Origin: Panaeolus papilionaceus
Taxonomy: Eukaryota > Basidiomycota > Agaricomycetes > Agaricales
Direction of reading: 5' to 3'
Assembly (NCBI GenBank): GCA_015501605.1
Contig: JADNRZ010000005.1
Location: 1,798,001 to 1,862,000 of the forward strand
Length of the DNA: 64,000 nt
Shown here in pieces: positions 1 to 13,700 of the stretch; within the stretch, counting starts at the first letter, position 1; every line of letters starts with the position of its first letter. The notes under the pieces are model-generated. The model was not told the DNA's origin, did not search any database, and saw nothing but the letters and a program-made list of their open reading frames with translations. Made by a program: the position numbers and the translations under genes.

Positions 1-945
1 TCGAGCTGGGAGAGTTGGTGAGACAGATGAAAAGTCGCAGTTTCTACAGAACGAAAGATGAAGATTGAGATGCGCCCGAACGTGATCTAAAATTTTGAAG
101 AGATGCCGCCGTCAGCGCTTGAACATCGGAGAGAAAAAGAGACTTACTAGCAAGGTTAAGTCTCGCCGTAATAGTATCCTTGCACCAGAGACAGAGGTGA
201 AGACCATTCTTCTCTACGTGCTTCCGCCTCGCGACTGCGTGTCTTTTAGCAGACGATACACCAACTCGTGGACGACGCTGGGTTGTGATCCAGGACGAAA
301 CGTCCTCAGATAAAGAGTAGATATAGGCATCCAATTGTTGTGTGGCTCTGTCAATCGCTGGATTTGTCTCCGTATTGCCTTGATTGGGGTAGAATCGTAC
401 CGAGGACATAATTTCGATGATTTGCCAGGATGCTTCGACGAAGCGAGCATCGGACGCTCGACGCTCAAGAACACTTCGAGGCTCCATTGCACTTCTTCGA
501 TCAGAAAACGGGTTCTTGTATGACACGGAGCTCAGGACCAAATTGCTAGATGCAGCTCTCTCGATTGCTCTTGATTCCGGAACGATACTGGGGACCTTGT
601 CCTGATCTGGGTGGCTAAATGTGGCTCCAATCAGTTGCTCCAAATTCTTATCTTCCTGACGAAGGGATTCGCACGATTCCGGGACGGGGCAAGGATATAA
701 GGGGGTGGTTGTGGGTATCCCTTCCCAGTAGGTGCTCTCCCAGCCATCGAGGTTGGAATTTAACATGTCCGTGTCAGAGTCGCTCCGATCTGAAAGCAGG
801 GTATCAGTCACTAAGAAAGGGGATGTCGTGTGCAGGAAGAAGCCTGCACCTTGTCAGTTATTGAAGCGATATGGTGATGAAGGACCAAAGACGCACCAGA
901 GAATTTATTGTCAAAATAGTAGGGTTGAGATTGATAGTCTGACAT
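1..945 (-). CDS. C2H2-type zinc-finger protein, family member 1 (3' end cut by window edge)
   Basis: Spliced model: exon 1 945-897, exon 2 789-148, exon 3 86 to the edge. All introns are GT-AG and the phases join. The middle conserved block contains IIEIMSSVRFYPNQ and a basic RRKHV stretch leading into the finger LCLWCKDTITARLNLAN-HVRAH, a C-x2-C-x12-H-x3-H zinc finger. A second finger begins FCRNCDFSSV. The last intron splits finger 1 just before the first zinc-binding His, exactly as in the members at 18.4, 23.2 and 30.9 kb. No named transcription factor is recognised; DNA or protein binding in the nucleus is inferred from the fingers only. The start was chosen because a 49-nt first exon splices in frame to exon 2, as in the paralogues; the alternative is an in-frame ATG inside exon 2. 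Confidence 0.7.
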
Positions 946-3900
946 TTTAGACACGTGCTAAGATGGTGTTGGTGTAGATACAATTTATGTTGGGGTGATA
1001 TCCTCGACTATAAGTCTGCCTTTAATACCTCTTGTATCCGGTTTCCGCTTGGTTCAGCTGTATATAATAACTCCATTCCACCATTAAACGCGAAGATTAC
1101 CTGAAGGTGGCAAGACATCTACTTGACATCCATCATGTGGATCTAAAAGGAATGGCTAGCATGTGCTAATAATGAGTCATCTCACGATTGAAGGCCGTTC
1201 CTAGATGCGACACAACCGAGTCCTACGGAGCAGGGATAGAACGAGTCAGCGCTAAATCAGTTAGGAATCAGTGACCGGTTCAAATACAGCCGAATTTCAA
1301 TTTCTGGGTCTCGCAGTCGTAGAAAAGCTGTTGAGCACCGACTATATTCCCTCCGTCTTGATCTTTGCGACAGAGAAAGTGGCTTACTTATATCCACGAC
1401 GATAAGTCCAAGCAAAAGTAAGGACTAACGAGATCAAAGAGGCTGAATATTGGATCCACAGATGAAATAGGAAAGGTTTTTCTTGATGCCAAGGCGTATT
1501 TAAGCTGAGGCGATGCTGACGGATCATGAGGCGGTGAAGTATGTGCAGTATGTTTTGGTTCGGAATTGAGCTTGACATCACGCAGCCTAGGTATAGAGCT
1601 TCTCAAAGGTGCACCGCTCACCTCTAATATCCGCCTGACCATCTTCAAGTCTTATTCCACAACAATTGCTGCGAAGCTTCGAAGCTTCTGCATCTTTTCT
1701 GTGGCCATCGAAGGGACAACCGCACGAGGTCCTAATTCTAAAAATAACACCTCCGAGATCATCGATCAGTGATCGTGATGTCGGCCGCCTAACTTATACG
1801 TCTGGGCCTCGGTACCCTGATGTCTGATATTCACAGCATACTTATTGGTACAGCCAAAGACACCTGATAATAGCGATAGCAATTTTCAGTGAATACTTGA
1901 CAAACCATTAGCATATCAATGTTTATAAGCCAAATGAGCACGAAGCCTGTACGTTACCGACGATACCGGCTGCTGTGATTTATGTGGAACCAACGGAGGC
2001 GAGGACACCATGACGGTATACCCAAATGCTGATCCGCAGTTCGAGACCTTGCATTCACCGCAATGACGTATTTATGCCCGACAGATATGAACGTTGTTTC
2101 CCTCCCGGAGACTCGAACATTGAAGGTATCCTGCGGATAGATTACTTTATGCACAGGAAATCGGACACGGCGTATACTTTCCTTCTATGTTCAATATAAA
2201 ATACTTGATGAGCCGATCCTCTGGAGAATCAGGAATACACAACAGATAAAGTGAGTTGGAACGCACAATGACAGCAAAGTAATGCAAGAGTGACACCTGG
2301 GTAATGACGACAATAGACGGTAATGAATAGCGAATACAGTGATGGTAGATTATCCTTGGATAATCACCCTCGCATTGTTTGAAATTGCTGAGATAGGGGT
2401 CAACACCAAAGCTCGAGTCCTTCGATGGCGCCTAAATTTAGGCGCCTAAGCCTCCAATGAAGCTGTGGTAAGCGTGCAGGATGAACATTGTAAACTACCA
2501 TTTATAGCTTCAGCATCCTTCGTCTCGGGGTCGGAACAACGGATATCCTATGATCGCGGAATGCCCTTCGGGTCCAAGGGGCACTATGCCAATCTTTCCT
2601 GTGCCATATCCAAGTCATATAAAGCATACTCCAAGTGAAAGTGAAACTCTGCCGGTCATCGCCTCCTCCGGTCCTCGAAAGACCAATGCCGATGCTCTGT
2701 AAGGTGCGACAAACCTAATCCTTGCTGCTCTAGGTTTTGAGATATTTTCGCTACTTTAGTGGTGGGCTGTGTAAGTCTGAAGGATATTGGTTAATCTGAA
2801 AAAACTTCCACTGTCTCGGTCCTAACCGTGCTACATATGCCGAGTGTCGGCTTCTCGGCCTATTTCGGCAAAAGCAGCTTAATAACCCCCCTTTTGCGTC
2901 ATGGCAGTTTTGCGACACATGTCGTACATTGGTTGCCCCGATGTTCTTTCTGTCATCCTCTCTCCCAACCTTGATTATTTCCGGTATGTGGCTATCTGGG
3001 TTCATTAACTTTTTGAATGGTTATTCCCAACGGAAGTGTCCTCTTTTTAGGTGATATTCCACGTCCTCCTCTAGTAATTCTAATTCTAATAAATGTTCAA
3101 TTTATCCTAATTTATCGTTACAACCATTGTGCCTCATGTATGGACGCCCTCGTTTATGGCAGTTACAGTGTGTAGATTCCGATTGCTCTCCAAATTTGGC
3201 AGGAGTTAGCCAAGCTCGTGCAAGGCGAATGCCGCGCAAACATTGGGTACTCTCGTTCAAGGGACATGACTCTGCGTGCTCATGCTATGATGGGTAAATG
3301 TGTCTCGGCACAGCTCAGTGATTATCGTTTGCTTTTCTACGCCTCTGCAATTTTTTTGCAGTTGGCAGAATCCTCTCTGTTCCGTAGATGTCCTCAACAT
3401 ATTTTCTTACGTAGGCAAGACAATATTTTGTATCGAGATTGTTCACTCCCCGTGTTTCATCACTGGCATGCAATCCCCCGTCCTCATGATATTCTCCGTG
3501 AGGAGTAGCCTTTGTTTCGAGTAATCAAAATACAATAGCAGGCTTGGCATGCATCACATGTCCTTGCTTAGTTCACACCTAGATAACAAGTTATAAATAT
3601 ACCTTCTGAGTAATCAAGGTTACAATTTAATAAGGTTATAAACTACGAATACCGGATTGACCGGCTCCATAACCCCAACACATCTTCCCCTTGGTAGTAT
3701 GTCCTGCATTGCGCAACGACTTGCACGCCTACAAGGAAACACCATACGGAGCTAGCCTTTACTATTCAAGTTTCGAACCAACGGCTGGCACCATCCACCC
3801 CCGTTCTCCAATCCTGTCTTTGATGATGAGGTCCGGCATGGAAGTGGCGTCGTCGTGGTGCTTCGATACATCGTGGCCATGGCATGTACATTGCACTAAG

Positions 3901-4787
3901 TAGCACGCTAACAAGTGCACTAACGAAGTTAGTGTTTATATTGTGCCGCGAATTCTACGATTGACAATGTCGAATGGACCACCCACCAGCACTCTAACCG
4001 TTTTCAATTATTCGTACAGCCTGGCTTTAGAAGATTCGACATTGCTTATGTCCCATTCAAGGACATCACGAAGGCTAACCACTACGACCAATAGTACTTT
4101 AGAGTTTGAATGCGGATTGATAACAATCGATGGCCACTCTTACGCCCGTCTTGCGAGCGGAAATTAAGATATGAATATGTCCATTACCACCATACCCCAC
4201 AATCAGTAACAATCCTTGAGCTTTCCAACCCGCTCCTCAGCCATTCGTATTATCAATCGACTCGGGCATAGGTATAGGGATTTGCGGCGCACAGGGAGCC
4301 CCCACTCCCAAAAAAGTTTGCTTTTTCACATCCATATGCGCCTTTGTGCAGTCAGATAAGTAAACTCGTGAATCAGTCCCTCGGTGGGAGCTCCCTTCCG
4401 TCCTCCTAAATTTATGGGATATAACTCCATGTGCGCTGTCCTCGGAAAAGTTCTCGTTATGTAAACGTCCACGTCAATAATACTCTGGAACTGAGTGAAG
4501 GGTCAAACTTACAATATTTATGATGTGGGGCGTGTATTTTACTGAGAGTATTTACATACGACAGCAGACCACAGCATACCAGGGGCTACACCCACCGCCA
4601 CGGTCGCATTGACAGACAAATGACAATCACGTGATCGCGTTTTCGTGGGTCATTCAATTTCAAACGAGCTCAGTTCTGAGTCCTGACCGGGGACCTTCTT
4701 CTCACTCTCGTCTCTAACACAGCTTTTGATTTCTTGCTCCCATCTCGTCTCTTATACCACTAATTTTATCTAAACAATATAGAGCAC
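946..4787. other. 3.8-kb gap without a recognisable gene
   Basis: Only short open frames with no recognisable domain occur here. The one clear structure is a perfect 20-bp palindrome at 2427-2446. The stretch just before 4788 is the separase 5' region: pyrimidine-rich CTTCTTCTCACTCTCGTCTC-type sequence followed by an A/T-rich leader, as is common upstream of fungal starts. Confidence 0.5.
2427..2446. repeat. Perfect 20-bp palindrome
   Basis: GGCGCCTAAATTTAGGCGCC reads identically on both strands and does not extend further. No inverted-repeat element was found around it. GGCGC-containing motifs recur in the tandem repeat at 30.5-30.8 kb. It may be a chance structure or a footprint of a lost element. 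Confidence 0.6.
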
Positions 4788-7700
4788 ATGGCCAGTACTT
4801 CAAAACGAAATACTACCTCACGCTCAACACGGATAACCAAACCAAAATCAACAGCGGCCACCACGGACCAATTAGCAGATCAGCTTGCCACGAGGCTCGT
4901 TCTTGATGGTGGAAAGGGAAAGCAGAAGGAGGAAGAGAATGATCAAGTCACGATGAAGTTGTCTGCTATGAAAGCGGTAAATGCATCTTCACAAACGCTA
5001 TCAGGCGTTGTGCAGGCAGGTTGGAAAAGATCAGCGAATCCGGCATCGAAGTCAACCATTTCAACTGTAAATACGGCTATAACGACATGCACAAAACATC
5101 TGGCTATACTGAGGAAATTATCTCCCGACGATCTGGATGTGGAACGGGCTGCTTTGAGCGTTTTGGGAAAGCTGGTGGCTTTAGAGATGGTGAGTAGTCA
5201 CGCTTTTCCGAAATTCGCTTTGTCGACTGACCTGCTACCCAGTCTGACGCAGCTCTGAGCGCTAGCTGCGACTTGCACCAACGACTCGTCTACAGGCTTA
5301 CTGGGAACGAGCCATCTCTCACGAAGCCAACATCACCATTCGAGTTCCTTTACATCCCTTTACCAAGCCCTCCACCCACAGACACCACTCTGCTCACTGT
5401 TGTCTCCAGCTACTTCTCCTATGCTTTAACAGCACTAGCACAGACGCAGCTCGCCCCTAAATCACTCGATGGCATCTCCAAGACGTTGGCGACACCGAGC
5501 AAACACTCTGTCCTAGAATGGATGCCAGCATTTTCACCACTGCCAACAAAGCACAACGATTCTGTGTTGACACGAACTTATAGCTCGCTAGTACGCATCT
5601 GTGCACCTCAACCATCCTCCAATCCACTATCTGGACCAAAGTCTGCCGAGACGTCGCCGTTAACCTCGTTCAATCTGAGGGCTTACGCCTTGAAGTGTTT
5701 AGCGTCAACATCTCCAGGTGTTATTGAATCCAACAACTTTTGGGACCAGGCTCTTAAATTCACCAAAGTTCTCGTGAAGTCCACACCTAGGAATGAAGAT
5801 GCGGAAAAAGCCGCATCAGAAGCGATTCTGAAGTTGAACAGCGAATTGCTTGAAATAACTCAGAAGCGAGCGGACAACGCCAGTTTTTTGGCTTGTGATG
5901 AGACCAACGTGTCGTTTGCAGCCTTTTGTGAATACTGGACTATTTTTGCCAGAAAGGCGAGTCCTATTTTTTTTCTCATCCTACCAGACCGCAGTGATGA
6001 CATTCTTTCAGGCAGGGGATGTCGCCACGCTTCAAATGATCGATTTTTTGATGAAGAAGACTGGAGGCCCTTCGTCTCTTTCAGCAAGTCCGGTCAAACC
6101 TTCAGCACAATTGACCCCTGGGATGCGAAGTCCTGTAAAGACGCAATCCATTCACGTGGAAGCTGCAAAGATCTTCAACACGTTATCCCAAGGAACCCTG
6201 GTGATGGAGACCTTGTCCAAGTTTGAGGAAGACGCTCCTGAGATCACAGCAGGTACAGATCGTTTCTTGTCTACCTTATGGCCCCAATCTCACTGGACAT
6301 TCTTAGGTAACTCCCAGCTTGCTGCGTGTATTGAGGTTTTGAATGCTGGCGAAATTCAACGTTATCTACGCTCCGTGGATCCACCAGCTGAGAGTCCGTC
6401 GAAGGAAGATGCCACCTTAGCTCGCCTGTCAGGGAAGATTGACAGAGTTTTTGAACGACTGCGCCGGTACGCTCTGAGATTATTGGAATCACCTTCTGTA
6501 CGGATAGAACCCTATGGCGAGTCCATCAGAACCTTGCTTGACGCCTGCGTGTCATGCATGCAGATCACTATTTCGGATGCCGTAAGTATCATTTATTTTT
6601 GCTAGATTAGAGTGGTATTCATCGACTTTCCTAGTCACCCTCCATCATCAAGGATAACGCCAATCGTGCCCTTGACACTCTTTTCTCACTTTCTCGCACA
6701 CGACTGAACGCCCAAGACCCCAATTCCTATCTCCCAGCTTATGATTATCTCAAGCTTGCGGAAACTATCGTGGAACAGCTGCCTTCAGAGGCGAGCTCAG
6801 CGAGCTCAGATGATGCGCTGGATGTTCCAAATTATCTTCGTTGCATATCAGGGGCGCACTATAACATTGCTGGAACCCTTTATCAAATAACCAGATACGG
6901 AAACGCGGTACCGTTCCTCATTGAATCATGTAATATTGGTGGCAAGGCCCTGAATCTCTCGCGAAAGTCGACAAGGACATACGATGAAGCGAGGGCTAAG
7001 GAATGGGCTCAACTAGAGGAACAGCTTTATCGGAGATGGGAGTTGTTAGCTATATGTTATAGCAAGAACGGCGACAAGAAGGTACCCCAAAAGATTATCC
7101 TGTCGTGTCTCATGTACCTAACCCTTTACCCATAGAATGCATACCACTCCTATACGAGAGCAATTCACACATTCCCATTTGACGTTTCCGGCCTCACATC
7201 TCAAGCTCGTCTTCTTCCCGCTTCAGCGCTGTTTGACCCGTCTACCAAGGATGCACTTGGTCAACTGACTTCACTCGTCGACCGCGTAACATTCATCGGG
7301 ACATGTGAACTTCTTCTCCCGCCCGTAGAAGTGTCACTGAGCTCAACACTCACCAAGTCTTCCTCCACCTCGTCCTCCCCCATTTTTTCTTCATTGGATG
7401 AAGTTGACCTCCCTCCTGCCATTATCGGAATACTCTTGGAGAGACAGTTGGACTACTTGGATAGTCAAGGAGGCAAATACGGCGTCAAGGAGCTCTATAT
7501 CCACGCACTCAAGGATGCGTTGGCCACTTATGATTTGTCTCAAGACGTGAAGATGCCGGTGAAGAGGAGCAGGATCCTAATTAGGTGCTTGGAATTTTTG
7601 TATCGGGAACCAGAGAGTGGTATCTGTGGCGCCCTGGGATATGACTCCGTAGATGCGATGGTGGATGAGGTCGAGGATTTACTCTCTTCAGAGGTAGGTC

Positions 7701-10700
7701 TACCAGATTTTCCATCGACATTTTTTTCTTGACGAGAATCGTTCAGGATTTGGGAGATGACACATCATTAAGCACCTACACCTACCAATACCGGGTCGCA
7801 GCACACCTTTGGGTAGCACTTCACACCCACAAGCGTGCTGACAGTGAGCAAAGCTCCATCATGAAGACACGATCAGAGCAGGCCTGCGTTCTCATGAAAG
7901 AGTGGGTCACGCATGCTGCCCATTATACCCCACGGGCCAGTAAACGGGTGTCTAGCCCTAAGTTTGGGAAGCGAGCCAAAGCTGTTTCACCGAGGTTGGC
8001 GAAAGTGTCGAAGGCTGCGTCGCCGAGACGGACAAGGGTGACCAGGTCAAGGGCTCCACCACCTGCACCTAAGAAGGCACCAGCAAGATCTCGCACTGGT
8101 GCCCATCCTGTTACGCCAAAGAATAAGGGAAGAACTGGTACGTGGTTGATCCTGGGTTTCTATGCCATCAGGCTATATGTTGACTTTGGCTGGACAGTAT
8201 CCCAAACAGTGATTGTTGATGCACCAAGAACACCACCTCGACCTTCTTTGGATGCTGGTGTTGCCACTGTGCTGAAATCTAGCCTCGTTTTCGACGAGTT
8301 TAATAAATTCCTATCGCTCTTGCGTATGTGACGTATTGCTTGCTACCGTTCTTAGAGCGTTAATAAGGCTTATTTTCAGAATTGACATCACGGATCCTTG
8401 GATTGTTGTCATTAATCCTTCAGAAAGCACACGTTCTAGACGCGGCAAGGACACTTTCACAACGCAGTGCTGGTGTCGCTAGTGATGGTATGGCTTACCC
8501 TTGTTCATCTAACAAATCATCGCTCATCATCCATCGCCTCCCCAGCCTTTGTCACAGTTTCTATCGATTTGGCTCAAGAATACGTCGCGCTCGGAAAACT
8601 TAAACGAGCTGCTACTGTGTTCAACCAGGCGTTAGACATCGTTCGTAGTGGTCAGATTTCACGAGACGTGTCTGTAAGGTTTATTTTGCGGTATGCAGAG
8701 GCACTGGCAGCATTTGAAGACATTCCAAGCGGGTATGTTTTCATCATTTACTCCCCATGCCATCTAATTACATCCCACTTCCAGCTCCACTGTCTATCTA
8801 GAAGCGTTTGAGCTTTCCAAAGATCTGGGATTGGAACAACATGGTCAATCAACGCTCAAGAAAATTTATGCACGATCCAAAGTCCTCGAAATTACAGCCA
8901 TGGCGGCGCACGCCTTTGCTTCCCTTCAGTACTGCAAAGGTGATGTCACTGCGGCCATGGACGCGCTCTTGCAATCCCTTCGCCTTTGGACACGTGCAGT
9001 CGACAATCTTGCTCGACTCAACCCAGCACCTTCGTCATCAAAGGAGTCTGATCCGTTTGATATGGGCAGCATGAAGAACGCATTGACAGGTTCTTCAGGC
9101 ACAGATAAAACTCTGCCTACTAACCCTTCATCACCACCTCCAAAGCATCCTTTATCAGATGGACTGGAATGGAGACTCTCAGAGGGGGTGCTCAGCACTC
9201 TCTTCTCCCTTACTGAACTCTACTTCCTGCGAGGCTCTGCAAGAGAAGCGGAATACTTTATCAAGCAAGCCACAGACCTTGCCAGGGAGCTGAACGCGCC
9301 CTCGATGCTTAGTAGGGCACTGGCAAAGAGGGCTGAAATCAACCTTTACATTGGGCAAACGGAAGACGCGCTTTCATACATTCTGCAAGCTTCAGAAATT
9401 ATCAAGGATATTCCCGGGTTGGACGCTGCTGTTGTGAAGCGTCTCCATTTGGAATACAACGAACGGTGTGCGGGGACGGAGGATGCGAGTGACGTGTTTG
9501 AGCAGACGGTTGCCATGTTGGAGGAGCTGAATACGGCGTTCCAGGGCTTTGATGTTACCTCCTCCCTTGGGTGGGTTATATCAGCTATCCAACGTATCTT
9601 TGCTGATCATCTCTTAGACCTCGTAGATCATCCAGTGTATCAAGATCTACTTCCTTGTTGGATACCCTTGCCCCAGATGTTTTGGCGGCTCTCTTCCGAA
9701 AGCAATGTCAGCATTTTCTATTGATTGTGTTCTATCTGTGATTAATTTGTGCCATTTTTTAGTATGGAAATTACGAGACGAAATGGGTGATGCATTCGAC
9801 TCGACACTGGAGAAACTCTTGACCTTATCCTCAACTTCCATGAACAAGGTACCTGTTTGTCCTATCTAGTCCTAGTGCATACTAACTCTCATGTCAGGCG
9901 GAAGAGGACTCCCTTATGGCTAGGCTGACCTTATACAGTGTCTACGGTCGCTTCCGCACAGACCTGTTTCTATCATCTCTCACTGAGTCGAGTATGCGTC
10001 ATTCTTATCCGTCAGTGTTACAACACTTATAGTATGCCTATAGCCATAGCAGTTCCTATGGGTATGCTCGCGCTCGGCAAGGACAGCAAAGACTCTGCTC
10101 AAGTCTCGACTGCTGATATCTTGGACGCATTGGGCAATGCCGAGAAGCTTCTGTGGTCCCATTTACATCTCACAGCAACGAAAGGCAACATCGTCAACGT
10201 TCGTCAAGCCGCATTGTCGTTGGCCTTGATCCATGGCTTCAGAACTTCTTTGGGTGACAAGAGGCCTGGTGCTCCTAATGTTATGGCTTCTCTCCTTGGT
10301 AAGCACCTGTACCTCATGATGTCCCAAAGCCGGCCATTGTGTTAAATTCATAAGACAGATAACTCCGTCGCTCTTGGACTGCGACGAGAAATGATAGAAG
10401 TTATTGATCGCAAATTCCCCGAAACACAGTGCCTTGACGATATGCAGTGGCCTCTTCTATCAGCCGATGGAAGTTCTATCACAAGGTCATCAGTCGTTCC
10501 GAACGCCGAACGCAGAATGCGCTCATTTTCTGACGAGGAAGTGGAAGACGATGAAGTAGATCAAGAGGGGGAGAACTCTATCAGAAGCTATTGGGACGCC
10601 GTTCGCAAGCGATATCAAGATCAGACCTTGGACTTGACCTCCCTGTCAGTCTCTGAAGCGGCAGGTCTCCCTTCAAACTGGATCGTCATAAGCGTCAACG

Positions 10701-12316
10701 TGACTGAGGACAAGAGCACCTTGTTTATCTCCCGCCAGGAAGGAGGTTCCGAGCAAAACCCCTTGATCTTCTGTGTTCCTCTCAACGGACGGCGCGACCA
10801 GGAAGACGAGGATCATTTGTCGTTCGACGCTGCCAAGGCAGAGATGCATGCCATCATCGAGGCCAGCGACGCGTGTATTAAAGATGCGGTCAATGTCAAG
10901 GATAATGAAGAAGCTGTTCGTGGATGGTGGAAGGAGCGTTGGGATCTCGACTCACGCATTCGTCAACTTTTGGAGAACATGGAGTACTGCTGGCTAGGTG
11001 CATTCAAGGTAAGTATCCTGGTGCCCTGACTTATTGTGACCCGATGTTGATCCTTTATTTTAGACCATTTTTAACCCTCGGGTTAATTGCTCTGATTCAG
11101 ACATTGCTAACTTGCGTTCCCAATTTGAGAAAGTGTTTCATCGTGCATTGTATATCAAGGAGAAAAAGACCAGAGGGCCTTCCACGCATAAAAAGAGCAT
11201 GTCGCAGCCAGTTTCCCAGTCCCCTGCTGACTTTGTTCTTGACGACTTCCTTGTGCGATGCTTCTCCACTCTTTCGCCCAAGTGCCGCGATGAAGAAATC
11301 GAAGACGTTATCTATTTCATCCTCGACCTTTACCAGTTCCACGGCGTTCCCATTGCGATCGCGGAAGTCGATGTCGACAGGCTAGTCGTAGACGTGCGTG
11401 CAGTGCTTGAGGAGCATTCGTCCAAAACGAGCAAGAATCGCTCGGCCTCTGATGAGCACCTCTTCTTGATCCTTGACAAGAACGTACAAGGATTCCCTTG
11501 GGAAAGTATGCCGGTCCTCCGTGGGCGTAGTGTCAGCCGGGTTCCGGGTATCCAGTTCCTACACGACAGACTAGCTTTTGCGAAATGGAAACGGGAATCG
11601 CAGGGCCAGCGTCATGAACCTTCTCAAGGCGCCGCTGTGGATCCCCGGAAAGGATATTACATCCTTAATCCAAGCGGCGATCTGGTTCGAACTGAAGAAC
11701 GTTTCCGCGACTGGACTGCGAACGTGGCTAAAATGGGCTGGGACGGCGTCACAGGAAAGCCTGTCAGCGAGCAGCAGTTTGTTAATACCCTCAAGACACA
11801 AGATCTTGTAGTGTGAGCTCGACTCCTTCACTTTTAACAAATATTTGGCTCCTAACGTGGGCGTCTATAGATACTTCGGTCATGGCGGAGGGGAGCAATA
11901 CATCCGCTCTTTTAAAATCCGCAGCCTTCCTACATGTGCGGCAACAATGCTTTGGGGATGTTCTTCCGGAGCCCTACGTGATATGGGCGACTTCGACCGA
12001 ACTGGAACCCCCCACAATTATATGCTGGCTGGCTGGTTAGTCTTCTCCTTCGTATTCTCGGCGCATAGTGCTCTAATAAGCCCATAGCCCCACACTCGTT
12101 GCCAATCTTTGGGATGTCACTGACAAAGACATTGACAAGTTCACCCTCGCCGTTTTTGATAAGCTATCTTTGAATGGCAAATTTGCTTCCACGCAGAAAA
12201 AGGCTGCGAGTTCTACTTCGCTCGTTACTGCAGTTGCGCAATCCCGCGACGCATGCAAACTCAAATATCTGACAGGTGCTGCGCCTATCGTCTACGGCAT
12301 CCCATTTTATCTATAG
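4788..12316 (+). CDS. ESP1: Separase (ESP1/Cut1 family cysteine protease), complete
   Basis: Separase cleaves the cohesin kleisin subunit at anaphase onset and is held inactive by securin. An 18-exon model joins in frame throughout: 4788-5189, 5243-5956, 6012-6581, 6635-7081, 7136-7693, 7747-8137, 8198-8323, 8380-8487, 8546-8732, 8785-9570, 9618-9706, 9763-9848, 9898-9991, 10044-10298, 10359-11008, 11064-11812, 11871-12035, 12088-12316, giving about 2201 residues, normal for the family. The N-terminal two thirds is a helical repeat superstructure. The C-terminal C50 peptidase domain includes FLILDKNVQGFPWESMPVLRG, then the catalytic His in YFGHGGGEQYIR (about H2075) and the catalytic Cys in LWGCSSGALRD (about C2101). 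The 26-residue spacing matches known separases. A basic Ser/Pro/Lys tract (exon 6) may be a regulatory linker. Intron 2 appears to be GC-AG. The donor of exon 11 (AAT|GTCAGC) is the weakest junction. Confidence 0.95.
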
Positions 12317-12496
12317 ATTTCATTTGCTGCATGGATAACCTAATTTATGGCATTAATATTGTATTAACCGTCTAAAGTGCATTCTAGCATTTTCCCTTGA
12401 TTTTACATAAGATGCTTTGATAATATTTTACCTTCTTTTACTCCTCTGGCAGGTGATCTAAGTGCCTTTCCTATAAAACGGGCTGGCGCTCACTTT

Positions 12497-13339
12497 ATGA
12501 CCATCACCATTTCGACTGATTCCTCGATGACAGGCCTTTACAACACTATTTTCGTCGATACCCTCGCCACTCTGGACGATTGTTTGCAGTCCCTTTCTCC
12601 TGTTGATGCATCGCACCTCCGCCAAGTCGCTGTCGACTTGGAGGGCATTAAACTCTCTCGAAATGGCCGCGTGGCCATGCTCCAGATCCTCGCCAAAGAC
12701 TCTACGACTGTTTGGATTTTAGACATTACAACCCTTGGAAGGCACACTTTCTACCATGTGGCCCCATGTGGCCAAAGCCTCAAGGGATTGCTGGAATGTG
12801 CTCATGTCATGAAAGTATGTCGCTTGCCAGTCAGAGAACGAGAATTCCTGTGACTTATCCCTTTGGTTGATCAGCTCTTCTATGACGTTCGAAACGACTC
12901 CGATGCGCTCTTCACTCATTATCAGGTCAAGCTCCAGAACGTGTTCGACGTACAGCTTCTCGACGTTGCCGCTAGGCGCTCAAATAACTTGCGCGTTCCC
13001 TGGCTTAACGGTCTCTCTCGATGTATCGAAAACAACCTAGGAAAACCAGCAGCTTGGCTCAAAACCAAAGAGCAGGGAACTCGCCTTTTTGCTCCTGAAA
13101 AAGGAGGCTCATACGAAGTCTTTGAGCACCGCCCCATCGACCCAATCATCCTTCAATACTGTGCCCAAGACGTTACTCTGCTTTTCCAACTCAAGGAGTC
13201 CCTGGAGTCAAAGTTGGGTGGATTTGGGTCAAACTGGAGGCAGAGAGTTATTTCAGCTTCGTCTAATCGGGTCATGGAAAGTATGCAACCTAACTATGTC
13301 CCAGATGGAAGTCACAAGGCTATTGCATACACATTTTGA
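12497..13339 (+). CDS. DEDDy 3'-5' exonuclease domain protein (EXD1/Egl-like)
   Basis: Two exons, 12497-12814 and 12875-13339 (phase 0, GT-AG), encode about 260 residues. ExoI motif VAVDLEGIKLSRNGRVAMLQ carries the D-x-E pair. ExoII is LFYDVRNDSDALF. ExoIII is YCAQDVTLLF, the Y-x3-D form that makes it DEDDy. The wording DLEG.KLSR.G and FYDVRNDSDAL is typical of the eukaryotic EXD1/Egalitarian subgroup, whose members bind or trim RNA; whether this one is catalytic is not shown, but all four acidic positions look present. It starts 180 bp after the separase stop on the same strand. A stretch rich in T precedes it and probably holds both the separase 3' end and this promoter. Confidence 0.85.
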
Positions 13340-13700
13340 GGTTCTTGCGATATAGGTACTGGTCTTTCCGACTCTTTTGCAGCCTGGTCATGTTCTATCT
13401 ACCCCTCTGCACTTCAAATGCACATCTTCTCAGTACTGAGTACAATATGAACGATTTGGCGTCATATCTATCAAGAGTGTACCTAACCTTTGGCGAATTA
13501 CAGAACTGTAACATCATTGTATTTGACTGCCCAATACCGAATACCGATGAATGTGACTGACTGATTACCCCACACTTCCTCGAAGTTCGGATCGATTGGC
13601 ACAGCCCCATAATAGATCAGAAGAGATTGTTACGAATTTGAGGACTCAAGGACTCACCCTTTTTATACCGTGAATTTGGTCTCTGTCTCAATATCTCTGT

